From positions 124,001 to 188,000 of the forward strand of contig CANRJM010000002.1 in assembly GCA_947630925.1 (NCBI GenBank): DNA of 64,000 nt. The letters run 5' to 3'. Under the pieces are notes generated by a model. It saw only the letters and a program-made list of their open reading frames with translations. It had not been told where the DNA came from and ran no database searches. A program made the position numbers and the translations under genes. Origin of the DNA: an uncultured Lachnospiraceae bacterium. GTDB taxonomy: Bacteria > Bacillota > Clostridia > Lachnospirales > Lachnospiraceae. Below are positions 28,183 to 35,994 of the stretch, piece after piece (within the stretch, counting starts at the first letter, position 1; every line of letters begins with the position of its first letter).

Positions 28183-30135
28183 TTAATCTGCCAATTTATT
28201 CAATCTGTTTCTGACCTGCGCAGACGAATCTAAAATCATAGATGAGGAGGCTGCAATTTCCTGTGAAACAGCAGCAAGATTCTCTGTCTTTGTATTGACC
28301 TGACTGATAATTTCAATCAACTTATCTGTTTCGTCAATAATCTTTGAAACCGCATCCATGATTTTTGCCTGGGTGCCGTCGCTTCGCTGCGCCGTCTCAC
28401 TGGAATCTGCCGCTAAATTATTAATTTCATCTGCAACAACCGCAAAACCTCTGCCTGCTTCTCCTGCGCGGGCTGCCTCAATGGAAGCGTTCAGCGCCAG
28501 CAGATTTGTCTGTGATGCAATGGAAACGACTTCTTTATTATTTTCCGATAATTCCAGGACAAAATCATTGATTTGCTTCATTGATTTATTTAATGCATCG
28601 CAGAATTCCATAATGTGCGACATATTCAGGGAAATTTCCGTACACTCCTCCGCGCTGCTGTTATTCCCGTCTGACATTTCGTTAACCGCTTTATAAATCT
28701 GGTCAAACTCTTTATTGATCTCAGAAATCGTCGTAATAATCTTTTCTTTTTGTGATGTGATGATATCCTTTTCGTCCTGAACCTGTTTTACAAATTCCAA
28801 CGCCCGCCCTTTTTCCTTTTCTACTTCATCTTTTATAAAATGAATACAATTCTCTTTATAATTAAATCCATTATGAATGGCAACCGCCATATCCCTGCAG
28901 GTATCATACCCGCAGCAGGAACAGTTGATCTTCCTTGACTCAGGCGACCGTTTCCCCATATCATTGAAAATATCCTCTAATTCCGTCTGGCTTGGTTCGC
29001 CGAAGTTGCATTCATCTGATTTATCCGTATAAGAACACAGATAATCATTCAGGTCCAGTTTTGCAAACTGTTTATTCAGTTTCCGTAAACGCTGAGCCGG
29101 CGAAAGATGACGCGACCATGCGGTCGTCCTCTTGTTGCTCTTACATGATTCGCGTATTCTCATCATCTCCACCAGAGCATCGTCTGTTTCATTCTTAGCC
29201 GGCTCCGTTGCCGTGCCATACAGACATCCGGAAGCACAGTTTAAAGCATCAACAAATAAATACGGCGTCTGGTGCTTTTGGAGTTTTTCCTTATTCTGCT
29301 TCAGATAATGATACATATGTTTCTCGCCTTCCATCTGGCGGATAAACACATCTTCGCCAAGGAACCAATAAACATTCTCTTTCAGGCCGCCGGGAGTCGG
29401 ATAAACAGAACCTAAACCATATTCAATTTCATCCTTACAGGAAGGTCCTGAAATATTATGTTCCCTGACATATTTCATCAGATGATCAAACGTTACATTA
29501 TAAGAAATCAAGCCCTTGCCTCGCTTGGATTCCATTTCATCCTTCTTTGCAATACACGGACTGATGAATGCCATCTTGTCCGTAACGCCCATTTCTTTAC
29601 TGGCATAAATCGCAGCGCACATCATCGGACTTTGTACCGGGAACAAGGTCGGTATCAACTCCGGAAGATAATGCTCAATATAGCTTACCACAGCCGGACA
29701 CGGTTGGGAAATCCCTCCCGTAAAATTATACTTTTTCACATAATTTAAATATCCCCATGTCGTAATATCCGCGCCAAAAGATACGCTAATCATTCGGTTG
29801 ACTCCCAGCTTTTTCAAGCCGCCCAAAACGCTCTCGTATTCTCCCGGATAATTTGCCAGAAATGCCGGTGCAATCAAAATTGAGATTTTCTCGCCCCTAT
29901 GTAACGCTTCAAAAAACGCCTCTGTATCATCCGCATACTCCCTCGCCTGATGCTCGCATGCATCAAAACAAGCGCCGCAGGCAACGCATTTTGAACCATC
30001 AATCTCAATAATATTTTTTCCGTCCTCCAGCTTTTTGGCAATGGTGGCGCCCATACAACTGCAAACGCCAATGCATTTATTGCAGCCGACGCAATTATCA
30101 TTTGTCCTGATCAGGCCCGTTCCAATTTGATTCAT
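28183..30135 (-). CDS. Soluble chemoreceptor with ferredoxin and [FeFe]-hydrogenase-like sensor domain
   Basis: A 650-aa protein without membrane segments. There are two 4Fe-4S motifs near the N-terminus ([11 protein letters not shown], residues 15-25; [11 protein letters not shown], 50-60). A domain like the [FeFe]-hydrogenase catalytic subunit follows: motif 1 SQPCP (143-147), motif 2 SPCIAKKDE (192-200), motif 3 NCASGC (299-304). A Cys4 iron-sulphur segment (CSCCGYDTC, about 405-413; CIHF, 430) comes next, then a coiled-coil and a methyl-accepting signalling domain with the tip [16 protein letters not shown]. The four H-cluster cysteines are kept, but the proton-relay Cys of the normal TSCCP motif is Pro, so it is likely a sensor of hydrogen or redox state rather than a fast hydrogenase (inference). 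AGAGG precedes the ATG. It stands alone. Confidence 0.88.
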   Translation of the reverse strand: MNQIGTGLIRTNDNCVGCNKCIGVCSCMGATIAKKLEDGKNIIEIDGSKCVACGACFDACEHQAREYADDTEAFFEALHRGEKISILIAPAFLANYPGEYESVLGGLKKLGVNRMISVSFGADITTWGYLNYVKKYNFTGGISQPCPAVVSYIEHYLPELIPTLFPVQSPMMCAAIYASKEMGVTDKMAFISPCIAKKDEMESKRGKGLISYNVTFDHLMKYVREHNISGPSCKDEIEYGLGSVYPTPGGLKENVYWFLGEDVFIRQMEGEKHMYHYLKQNKEKLQKHQTPYLFVDALNCASGCLYGTATEPAKNETDDALVEMMRIRESCKSNKRTTAWSRHLSPAQRLRKLNKQFAKLDLNDYLCSYTDKSDECNFGEPSQTELEDIFNDMGKRSPESRKINCSCCGYDTCRDMAVAIHNGFNYKENCIHFIKDEVEKEKGRALEFVKQVQDEKDIITSQKEKIITTISEINKEFDQIYKAVNEMSDGNNSSAEECTEISLNMSHIMEFCDALNKSMKQINDFVLELSENNKEVVSIASQTNLLALNASIEAARAGEAGRGFAVVADEINNLAADSSETAQRSDGTQAKIMDAVSKIIDETDKLIEIISQVNTKTENLAAVSQEIAASSSMILDSSAQVRNRLNKLAD

Positions 30136-30195
30136 TTCTTCTTACCTCTTTTATCATTCTCTTGTTAAACTGCGTACGAAATTTATAATACATTG

Positions 30196-30224
30196 ATTAT
30201 AGCATAAAACCTGCCTGTTAGCAA
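30196..30224 (-). promoter_or_regulatory. Promoter of the hydrogenase-like chemoreceptor gene
   Basis: On the minus strand TTGCTA (30224-30219), 17 bp, TATAAT (30201-30196). The 305-bp divergent region 30136-30440 holds this and the opposite promoter and nothing else that I can see. Confidence 0.7.
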
Positions 30225-30382
30225 ACCATTTCATCCTTAATACGACAATTTTTTTAAACTTTTTACCCTATATTTTTGCTCCGCCTTCCCACCATATTAT
30301 GCGTAAAAAGTGCACTGGCGTTTTTTCCTTTTGATTTCTCTTTTTAATGCGTTTTTTATTCTGTAAAAAACAGAAAAGTTCT

Positions 30383-30411
30383 TTGTATTATTTGCATAAA
30401 AATGGTATAAT
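30383..30411 (+). promoter_or_regulatory. Promoter of the cytidylate-kinase-like gene
   Basis: TTGTAT (30383-30388), 17 bp, TATAAT (30406-30411), about 30 bases before the start codon. Confidence 0.7.
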
Positions 30412-30440
30412 ATTGATAAAAAATCAGGAGAGTGATAAAT

Positions 30441-31049
30441 ATGCCACATAAAGTAATATGCATTAACCGGCGCTGCGGCAGCGGCGGACATATCATCGGC
30501 GAAATGGCAGCGAATGAGCTGGGGATCAAATACTATGACCGAAATTTACTGGATATGGCGTTGGAATATGGAGGTCTGGACAAAGCAAACGGCTTTCATA
30601 AAGCGGACGAAAAAGCGACCAGTTCTGCCTTTTACCGATTGCAATATAAGGGAAACGAAAAGGTTGTCAAAGGAAAACCTGTGAATGACACGTTGTTTCA
30701 ATTACAAAGAGATCTCATGCGTGAAATCACGCAAAAAGAAGATTGTATCCTTGTTGGAAGATGTGCAGATTTTATTCTGGATCGTAAAAAAGTTAATTTT
30801 TTAAGTGTGTTTGTAACCGCTCCTTTTGATTTCCGTGTAAGACAGATTATGGAGCAAAACAATCTGAGCAAACATGAGGCTGTAATCCACACAAAAAAGA
30901 CGGACAAACGGCGCAGTGATTACTATCATTATTTTACAAAACGGGACTGGACAAACACAAAAAATTATGAAATTATTTTAAACAGCCAGGCATTGGGCTT
31001 TCAGAACTGTACGAAACTTCTTTGCGACTGTTACCGGAATTTATTATAA
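30441..31049 (+). CDS. Cytidylate kinase-like family protein
   Basis: A 202-aa P-loop-type kinase of the cytidylate-kinase-like family that is widespread in Clostridia and distinct from housekeeping Cmk. Visible features: the N-terminal nucleotide-binding loop (NRRCGSGGHIIGEMAA), YYDRNLLDMA, LVGRCADFIL in the middle, and a lid-like RHAEAV/KRRSDYY region with several Lys/Arg. The true substrate is not known for this family. ATG 30441 is chosen over a GTG nine bases earlier because AGGAG lies ten bases before the ATG and only one before the GTG. Confidence 0.85.
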   Translation: MPHKVICINRRCGSGGHIIGEMAANELGIKYYDRNLLDMALEYGGLDKANGFHKADEKATSSAFYRLQYKGNEKVVKGKPVNDTLFQLQRDLMREITQKEDCILVGRCADFILDRKKVNFLSVFVTAPFDFRVRQIMEQNNLSKHEAVIHTKKTDKRRSDYYHYFTKRDWTNTKNYEIILNSQALGFQNCTKLLCDCYRNLL

Positions 31050-31090
31050 TATTTTTATAAAACAGGATTGGATGCATAAAATTGTTCGAC

Positions 31091-31137
31091 CGGGCAACAA
31101 TAGTATTGTTACCCGATAACCGCTATTGCGAAATAGC
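31091..31137 (+). repeat. Two hairpins ahead of the Ser/Asn/Lys protein
   Basis: CGGG-AACAAT pairs with ATTGTT-CCCG (31091-31115, one mismatch, 3-base loop), followed by GCTATT-GCGA-AATAGC (31122-31137), a 6-bp stem with a GNRA tetraloop. Neither has a T run. They may be leader structures of the small gene at 31174. Confidence 0.45.
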
Positions 31138-31173
31138 AGCAACAAAGTGTATTTACACGGAAATGAGGCTATT

Positions 31174-31368
31174 ATGAAAAAAACAGAAAACTATTCTGCG
31201 AACAATGATGCCAGCAAGAATGCTACAAACCGTTCTGACAACAAGTCAAGCAATTCCAGCAGCAAGAACAGCTCAAACAAGTCACAGAACAAGGCAAACA
31301 ATGCATCCAACTCTTCTAATAAGAGCAGCAACTCTTCTAACGATTCTAATTCAACAAACTGCAACTAA
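31174..31368 (+). CDS. Small disordered Ser/Asn/Lys-rich protein
   Basis: A 64-aa protein made almost only of Ser, Asn, Lys, Thr, Ala and Asp, with one Tyr near the N-terminus and a single Cys at the penultimate position (NCN). There are no hydrophobic segment, signal peptide or known motif. ATG 31174 is chosen because GAGG precedes it and the more upstream in-frame ATG has no ribosome site. Its composition implies intrinsic disorder; similar short S/N/K proteins occur in Clostridia, but I know no function. It sits between two sets of hairpins with no close operon partner. A very biased reading frame could in principle be non-coding, but start, ribosome site and downstream hairpin are consistent with a gene. 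Confidence 0.65.
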   Translation: MKKTENYSANNDASKNATNRSDNKSSNSSSKNSSNKSQNKANNASNSSNKSSNSSNDSNSTNCN

Positions 31369-31427
31369 GCAAAGGAAAATAAACAAACTGCATTTTGCTT
31401 AGGTCTGTAGTACAAACATCAATTGAT

Positions 31428-31462
31428 AACACCGGAAGGAAGACTTTTTTCCTTCCGGTGTT
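31428..31462 (+). terminator. 14-bp perfect hairpin after the small protein gene
   Basis: AACACCGGAAGGAA (31428-31441) and TTCCTTCCGGTGTT (31449-31462) pair perfectly around a T-rich 7-base loop. The stem is terminator-like, but the usual T run after it is missing. It lies 60 bases after the gene at 31174. Confidence 0.6.
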
Positions 31463-31550
31463 ATACATATGATCTGTTTCTTCATAGAATATAAATTAAG
31501 AACCAATTTTTTTCTATCTCTGGCATGAGGCAGAAAGAACGGGGCGCTTT

Positions 31551-31868
31551 ATGCAATTTCGAATTATATCCTGTGAAATATTAGAACAATATCTGGAAAG
31601 AAACGATATCTTACTTCTTGATCTGCGCAGCAAATCGTCGTATGAACAAGAACATATTCCGGGAGCGCTTTGGGTTGACTGGGAGAAAGCAGAGGACAAT
31701 ATGCCGAAACTTCTGTCCACGCTGGATTTTATACCTGCCTGGATCATTCTTTATTGCGAACATGGAAATACCAGCCTTCTGATTGCCCGCGATCTGGCGC
31801 GCAACGGTTACCCGGTTATCAGTTTAAACGGCGGTTATGCATACTGGAAAAAATATAAAAAAGCCTGA
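31551..31868 (+). CDS. Rhodanese-like domain protein
   Basis: A 105-aa single rhodanese domain: LLLDLRSKSSYEQEHIPGALWV, and an active loop beginning with Cys at YCEHGNTS (near residue 69), then LNGGYAYWKK. The Cys can carry a persulphide; the loop residues (EHGNTS) differ from thiosulphate sulphurtransferases (CRxGxR), so the sulphur donor or another role is open. Cytoplasmic, no partner gene nearby. The ribosome site is weak (GGGGCG at a suitable distance). Confidence 0.85.
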   Translation: MQFRIISCEILEQYLERNDILLLDLRSKSSYEQEHIPGALWVDWEKAEDNMPKLLSTLDFIPAWIILYCEHGNTSLLIARDLARNGYPVISLNGGYAYWKKYKKA

Positions 31869-31906
31869 ATCCCGCAATGCATACGCAGGCCAAAGCGCCG
31901 AAAAAC

Positions 31907-31935
31907 TTGAATCTATTGATATGATATAGTATAAT
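31907..31935 (+). promoter_or_regulatory. Promoter of the AGCS symporter gene
   Basis: TTGAAT (31907-31912), 17 bp, TATAAT (31930-31935), about 80 bases before the start codon. Confidence 0.7.
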
Positions 31936-32014
31936 TTCATCTGGAATGATATGTATTTACCGGCACACAGGCACCAATTACCATATATTTTATTTGTGCA
32001 GAAAAGAGGTTTTT

Positions 32015-33760
32015 ATGAGTCAATTTACTAAAAGTATTACAAACGTATTAAATGAAATTGATACGATTGTATGGGGACCGATTATGCTGATTCTCCTGGT
32101 TGGTACAGGCGTTTTCCTTACGCTCCGTACAAAAGCGCTTTGTTGGCGCAATCTCCCATATGCTTTAAAAAGCGTACTGAGCAAAGAAGCGCGCACAAAG
32201 AAGGGAACCGGAGACGTCTCCCCCTTCTCTGCACTGACGACAGCTCTTGCCGCTACAATAGGCACCGGAAATATTGTGGGCGTTGCAACAGCTATGATTT
32301 CCGGCGGGCCCGGCGCGCTTGTATGGATGTGGATTTCCGCCGCCTTTGGCCTTACTTCTAAGTTCAGCGAGTGCATGCTTGCTATCAAATACCGTGAAGT
32401 AAATGATAACGGCGAAATGTCCGGTGGGCCAATGTACACTATGAAAAAAGCATTCAGGCATAAGAAGTTTGGCGCTGTTTTGGGTTGGCTGTTTGCACTC
32501 TTTGCAGTATTCGCATCCTTTGGAATCGGGAATCTGACGCAGGCAAATTCTATTTCTACCGCATTGAGCGCAACCTTTCATGTCCCCGTCTATATTACCG
32601 GCATTGTTATCACAGGACTTGCTTTACTAATTATTATAGGCGGTATCAAATCCATTTCTAAGGTCTCGCAGGTCGTTGTTCCTCTGATGGCGGTTTTATA
32701 TATTATATCGGGAATCATTGTAATTTTGGGAAATATTGCAGAACTCCCGGCTGGCATCGCTATGATTTTTAAAATGGCGTTTTCTGTTAAAGCGGTTGGC
32801 GGCGGACTTTGCGGAAGCATTGTCGCTTCCATGACGCAAGCCATCCGATTCGGCGTTGCCCGCGGCGTATTCTCGAATGAGGCTGGTATGGGGTCTGCTG
32901 CAATCACTGCAGCGGCAGCTTCCACGAATGATCCGGTTCGCCAGGGATATATTAATATGACGGGTACTTTCTGGGATACGATTGTCGTTTGTACCATCAC
33001 GGGACTTTGCATTGCAAGTTCCGGCGTGTTGGGAAGCACGGAACGGAACGCCCAGGGAAGCTATGTATGGCAGGCTGAACAGCAGAACCAACTGACCATT
33101 AGTTCTTCCGACATCAACGAAGAGGAAACCGTTGTTACAAATTATAAAGTATCCGTTTCGGATAACGGCAGCAAACTTTCCCTGACGCAAAACGGGGAGG
33201 AAGAGACTGCCCTGACTCTGGTAAAGAAAGATACCAAACAGACAGATGCGGCTTCCAAAGAAAACTCCCTGACGGAGCATGTATCAAATACGGATATCCT
33301 TACCGGAACCTGGAATGATACCAGCGGAAACGAGTACATATTTAAAGAAAACGGCGATTATGAATATCGCTCCCTGGTTGTTGGTTCTCCGCTGACCATC
33401 CTCGCATTTCAAACCATTCTTGGCGGGGCGGGCGGATGGCTGATTACCATATCCATTTCCCTCTTTGCCTTTTCTACTATTTTGGGATGGGAATATCATG
33501 GGGAAAAAGCTTATGAATATATTCTGGGCACGCATAAATATAATATGATTTACCGCATTTTCTTCTCACTGCTTGCCTATATCGGCGCAACAACAACACT
33601 GGAAATTGCATGGACATTCTCTGATATTGCCAATGCTTTGATGGCAATTCCAAACCTGATATGTCTGCTGGCGTTAAGCGGCGTTATCAAAAAAGAGCTG
33701 GAACGGTTCCAGCTCGTGATAAAAGAAGAAAAGAAACAGAAGGCACGGTCCGGAAAATAA
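32015..33760 (+). CDS. Sodium:alanine/glycine symporter (AGCS family) with inserted domain
   Basis: A 582-aa sodium-coupled amino-acid symporter. AGCS hallmarks are present: GTGVFLTLRT in the first segment, PFSALTTALAATIGTGNIVGVATA, GPGALVWMWISA, FSNEAGMGSAAI, and FAFSTILGWEYHGEKAYEY. The family is usually about 450-480 aa. The excess is a hydrophilic insertion of about 100 residues (roughly 350-455) before a late membrane segment, on what should be the outer face, ending TGTWNDTSGNEYIFKENGDYEY, which looks like a small beta-rich lipocalin-like domain. ATG 32015 is chosen because GAGGT precedes it; an upstream in-frame start would add 23 residues before the conserved N-terminus. Confidence 0.9.
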   Translation: MSQFTKSITNVLNEIDTIVWGPIMLILLVGTGVFLTLRTKALCWRNLPYALKSVLSKEARTKKGTGDVSPFSALTTALAATIGTGNIVGVATAMISGGPGALVWMWISAAFGLTSKFSECMLAIKYREVNDNGEMSGGPMYTMKKAFRHKKFGAVLGWLFALFAVFASFGIGNLTQANSISTALSATFHVPVYITGIVITGLALLIIIGGIKSISKVSQVVVPLMAVLYIISGIIVILGNIAELPAGIAMIFKMAFSVKAVGGGLCGSIVASMTQAIRFGVARGVFSNEAGMGSAAITAAAASTNDPVRQGYINMTGTFWDTIVVCTITGLCIASSGVLGSTERNAQGSYVWQAEQQNQLTISSSDINEEETVVTNYKVSVSDNGSKLSLTQNGEEETALTLVKKDTKQTDAASKENSLTEHVSNTDILTGTWNDTSGNEYIFKENGDYEYRSLVVGSPLTILAFQTILGGAGGWLITISISLFAFSTILGWEYHGEKAYEYILGTHKYNMIYRIFFSLLAYIGATTTLEIAWTFSDIANALMAIPNLICLLALSGVIKKELERFQLVIKEEKKQKARSGK

Positions 33761-33849
33761 TTTTGTTCCTTCACCCGCCTTCTGTTAAACCAATTTTCAT
33801 GATTGCCGTTGGTTCATCTGAAAACATCCATGGAACCAGCGGTATCTTT

Positions 33850-34407
33850 TTATTCTTTCTTTTCCAACAGTTCAAGGAGTCTCTGTTGGTTGCTTTCTAT
33901 GGATTGAAGAAGTTCTACGATACTCTTCTGATTGTTATCCATAATGCTCTTAACTTCCGTTGTATTCTTACTGACATACCTTGCCACTGTTTTTGCGGCT
34001 GTTACAACATTATCGTTAATCGCATGGATCAACTCTTCGGAATCCTTTGTTTTTTCCTCTTCCGGTTTCGAATGCTCCCGTTCATCGGCAAACAGATTTT
34101 CCGGACTCTGCGTTGCATATACCCCTCTGTAGATTTCCTTCTGGAACTGCAGTTGTTCATTCAATACACTATACAGACGCTGTTCATACTCCTTTTCATG
34201 TTCGGATTTTCTCTCCTTCTCCCCCAGAAAATAACTTCGGATTCCATCTATCACAAAATACGCTGCCGCCAGAATCACAACCGCCATTATAATACTTAAG
34301 ATAACGCCAAAGATTGATTTTGACATAACGTCGCAGAAAATAATCTCTGTAATTAATCCCGCAATGCATACAAGTGAAGACAGCACTGTAGTTTTCTTTA
34401 ATTCCAT
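33850..34407 (-). CDS. Membrane protein with two TM segments and a coiled-coil cytoplasmic part
   Basis: A 185-aa protein I do not recognise. Two hydrophobic segments lie at about residues 7-27 (TVLSSLVCIAGLITEIIF) and 33-58 (FGVILSIIMAVVILAAAYFVI). The remaining 125 residues are charged and helical with coiled-coil character (EKEYEQRLYSVLNEQLQFQKEIYRG; SIMDNNQKSIVELLQSIESNQQRLLELLEKKE). It has AGGAGG upstream of the ATG and begins 14 bp after the ahcY stop, so it is co-transcribed with ahcY. Its job is unknown; the layout resembles small membrane scaffolds. Confidence 0.75.
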   Translation of the reverse strand: MELKKTTVLSSLVCIAGLITEIIFCDVMSKSIFGVILSIIMAVVILAAAYFVIDGIRSYFLGEKERKSEHEKEYEQRLYSVLNEQLQFQKEIYRGVYATQSPENLFADEREHSKPEEEKTKDSEELIHAINDNVVTAAKTVARYVSKNTTEVKSIMDNNQKSIVELLQSIESNQQRLLELLEKKE

Positions 34408-34421
34408 AGCAGCATTTCCTC

Positions 34422-35666
34422 CTATATCGTTGAATTATTCAGGTATGCTTCCTGTTCCTCTGTAAGTACATCGATTTCTTTCCCCAAAAAAGTTAATTTA
34501 CGTTTCGCAACTTCCAGATCTACCTCCCGCGGTACATTAATCAAACGTTCTGTCAGCGCATTCTCATGTTCGACAAGATATTTCGCGCTTAATGCCTGAA
34601 TTGCAAAACTCATATCCATAATTTCTGCCGGATGTCCGTCTCCCGCTGCCAGATTGACCAAACGTCCCTGAGCAAGTACGTAAATCCAAACTCCCGTTGG
34701 AAGCCTATATCCCATAATATTGTTTCTCATTTCTTCCCTTGCTGTGGCAATCTCTTCCAACCGCTTCATATCGATCTCTACGTCAAAATGTCCCGCATTA
34801 CACAGGATAGCGCCTTCTTTCATCTGCATAAAATCCTCTTCGTCTATCACGCCGGCGCAGCCGGTTACCGTCACAAAGAAATCGCCATACTTTGCGGCTT
34901 CTTTCATAGGCATCACTTCAAATCCATCCATCACTGCTTCAATCGCTTTAATCGGATCGATTTCCGTGACAATCACTCTTGCCCCAAGCGCCTTTGCGCG
35001 CATTGATACGCCTTTACCGCACCAGCCATATCCTGCTACAACGACAATTTTCCCCGCCACGATCAGATTCGTGGTACGATTGATGCCGTCCCATACGGAC
35101 TGTCCCGTACCATAGCGATTGTCAAATAAATGCTTGCAGTCTGCATTATTGACCATAACCATAGGAAACTCCAACTGACCTGCCGCATCCATTGCCTGAA
35201 GACGTATAATGCCGGTTGTTGTCTCCTCACATCCTCCAATCACATATGGCAGTTGATCGCGCTTTGTCGTATGGAGCATATGCACAAGGTCGCCGCCGTC
35301 ATCAATGATAATATTTGCCTGATGCGATAAGGTCTCAGCAATATGGGCATTGTATTCTTCATCTGTCGCATCATGCCATGCAAATACATTCAATCCGTCT
35401 GCGGCAAGCGCTGCAGCTACATCATCCTGTGTAGACAGCGGGTTGCTGCCTGTTATATACATTTCCGCACCGCCTGCTGCCAACACTTTACAAAGGTATG
35501 CCGTCTTTGCCTCTAAGTGGATGGAAAGAGCAATCTTCTTGCCGGCAAATGGTTTGTCCCTCTTAAAATCCTCTTCCAAACTGCGCAGAAGCGGACAGTT
35601 TCTCCTTACCCATTCAATTTTATGCGCTCCGGACGGCGCCATTTTTTCATCTCTTATCTGACTCAT
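34422..35666 (-). CDS. ahcY: Adenosylhomocysteinase
   Basis: AhcY hydrolyses S-adenosylhomocysteine to adenosine and homocysteine, removing the product inhibitor of all SAM methyltransferases. The 414-aa protein is the shorter form lacking the internal insertion of many bacterial enzymes. Visible motifs: LSIHLEAKTAYL, GSNPLSTQDD, the NAD-binding loop VVAGYGWCGKGVSMRAKALGA, VTGCAGVI, and the GHFDVEID and GDGHPAEIMDMSFA segments. ATG 35666 is chosen because GAGG sits ten bases upstream; the in-frame ATG at 35678 is part of that ribosome site. It heads an operon with 33850-34407 and carries the conserved pseudoknot leader. Confidence 0.95.
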   Translation of the reverse strand: MSQIRDEKMAPSGAHKIEWVRRNCPLLRSLEEDFKRDKPFAGKKIALSIHLEAKTAYLCKVLAAGGAEMYITGSNPLSTQDDVAAALAADGLNVFAWHDATDEEYNAHIAETLSHQANIIIDDGGDLVHMLHTTKRDQLPYVIGGCEETTTGIIRLQAMDAAGQLEFPMVMVNNADCKHLFDNRYGTGQSVWDGINRTTNLIVAGKIVVVAGYGWCGKGVSMRAKALGARVIVTEIDPIKAIEAVMDGFEVMPMKEAAKYGDFFVTVTGCAGVIDEEDFMQMKEGAILCNAGHFDVEIDMKRLEEIATAREEMRNNIMGYRLPTGVWIYVLAQGRLVNLAAGDGHPAEIMDMSFAIQALSAKYLVEHENALTERLINVPREVDLEVAKRKLTFLGKEIDVLTEEQEAYLNNSTI

Positions 35667-35671
35667 AATTA

Positions 35672-35763
35672 ACCTCATTTCTGCGCTGCCTTTTCACATA
35701 ACCGATGTTTGTGGCAAGCAGCGCGCATACACAAACCCGTTAAGTAAAAAATCTCTTTTTTAC
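35672..35763 (-). promoter_or_regulatory. Structured leader RNA of ahcY (pseudoknot type, shared with trmB)
   Basis: On the minus strand GTAAAAAA/TTTTTTAC makes a short first hairpin (35763-35744). Then GTTTGTG (35736-35730) pairs with CACAAAC (35713-35707) around a 16-base loop. Within the loop GCGCTGC (35724-35718) is complementary to GCAGCGC (35689-35683), placed six bases before the GAGG site. Loop length equals that of the trmB leader, 12 of its 16 bases are the same, and the ten bases from the anti-loop into the ribosome site (AGAAATGAGG versus GGAAACGAGG) agree at eight positions. The shared link to SAM chemistry suggests a SAM- or SAH-sensing translational switch (inference). Confidence 0.7.
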
Positions 35764-35771
35764 CATTAAAC

Positions 35772-35800
35772 ATTATACCATAAATATACAAAAACGCCAA
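35772..35800 (-). promoter_or_regulatory. Promoter of ahcY
   Basis: On the minus strand TTGGCG (35800-35795), 17 bp, TATAAT (35777-35772). It would give a leader of about 100 bases. Confidence 0.7.
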
Positions 35801-35834
35801 AATTTTTTTCATAGACTTACCAATATGCGTATGC

Positions 35835-35994
35835 TATAATACGATTGAGTTTTTAATCTCCGCATTTCTCTTTGCCAAAAGCATTGTAATCTCAGAGCAT
35901 CACTGCAAAAGATGCATTTTGTTGGCGCAAACCTGCGCCGTGCGGGATTTCAAACAATAATATTAGGCAAGCGCTTGCCAGATAGGAGAAAATA
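35835..35994 (+). promoter_or_regulatory. Extended -10 promoter and structured leader of the beta-helix gene
   Basis: TGCTATAAT (35832-35840) is an extended -10 without a clear -35. The leader of about 150 bases holds GCATC/GATGC (near 35899-35918), a perfect GGCGCA-AACC-TGCGCC hairpin (35924-35939) and a 14-base perfect palindrome GGCAAGCGCTTGCC (35966-35979) just before the GGAG site. The palindrome could be a LacI-type operator or an RNA hairpin affecting translation. Confidence 0.5.

Noticed and set aside
35667-35763. Classical SAH riboswitch at ahcY
   Set aside because: GCGCTGC recalls part of the SAH riboswitch consensus, but the order of stems and the rest of the conserved positions do not fit as I remember them; kept as a separate candidate motif.
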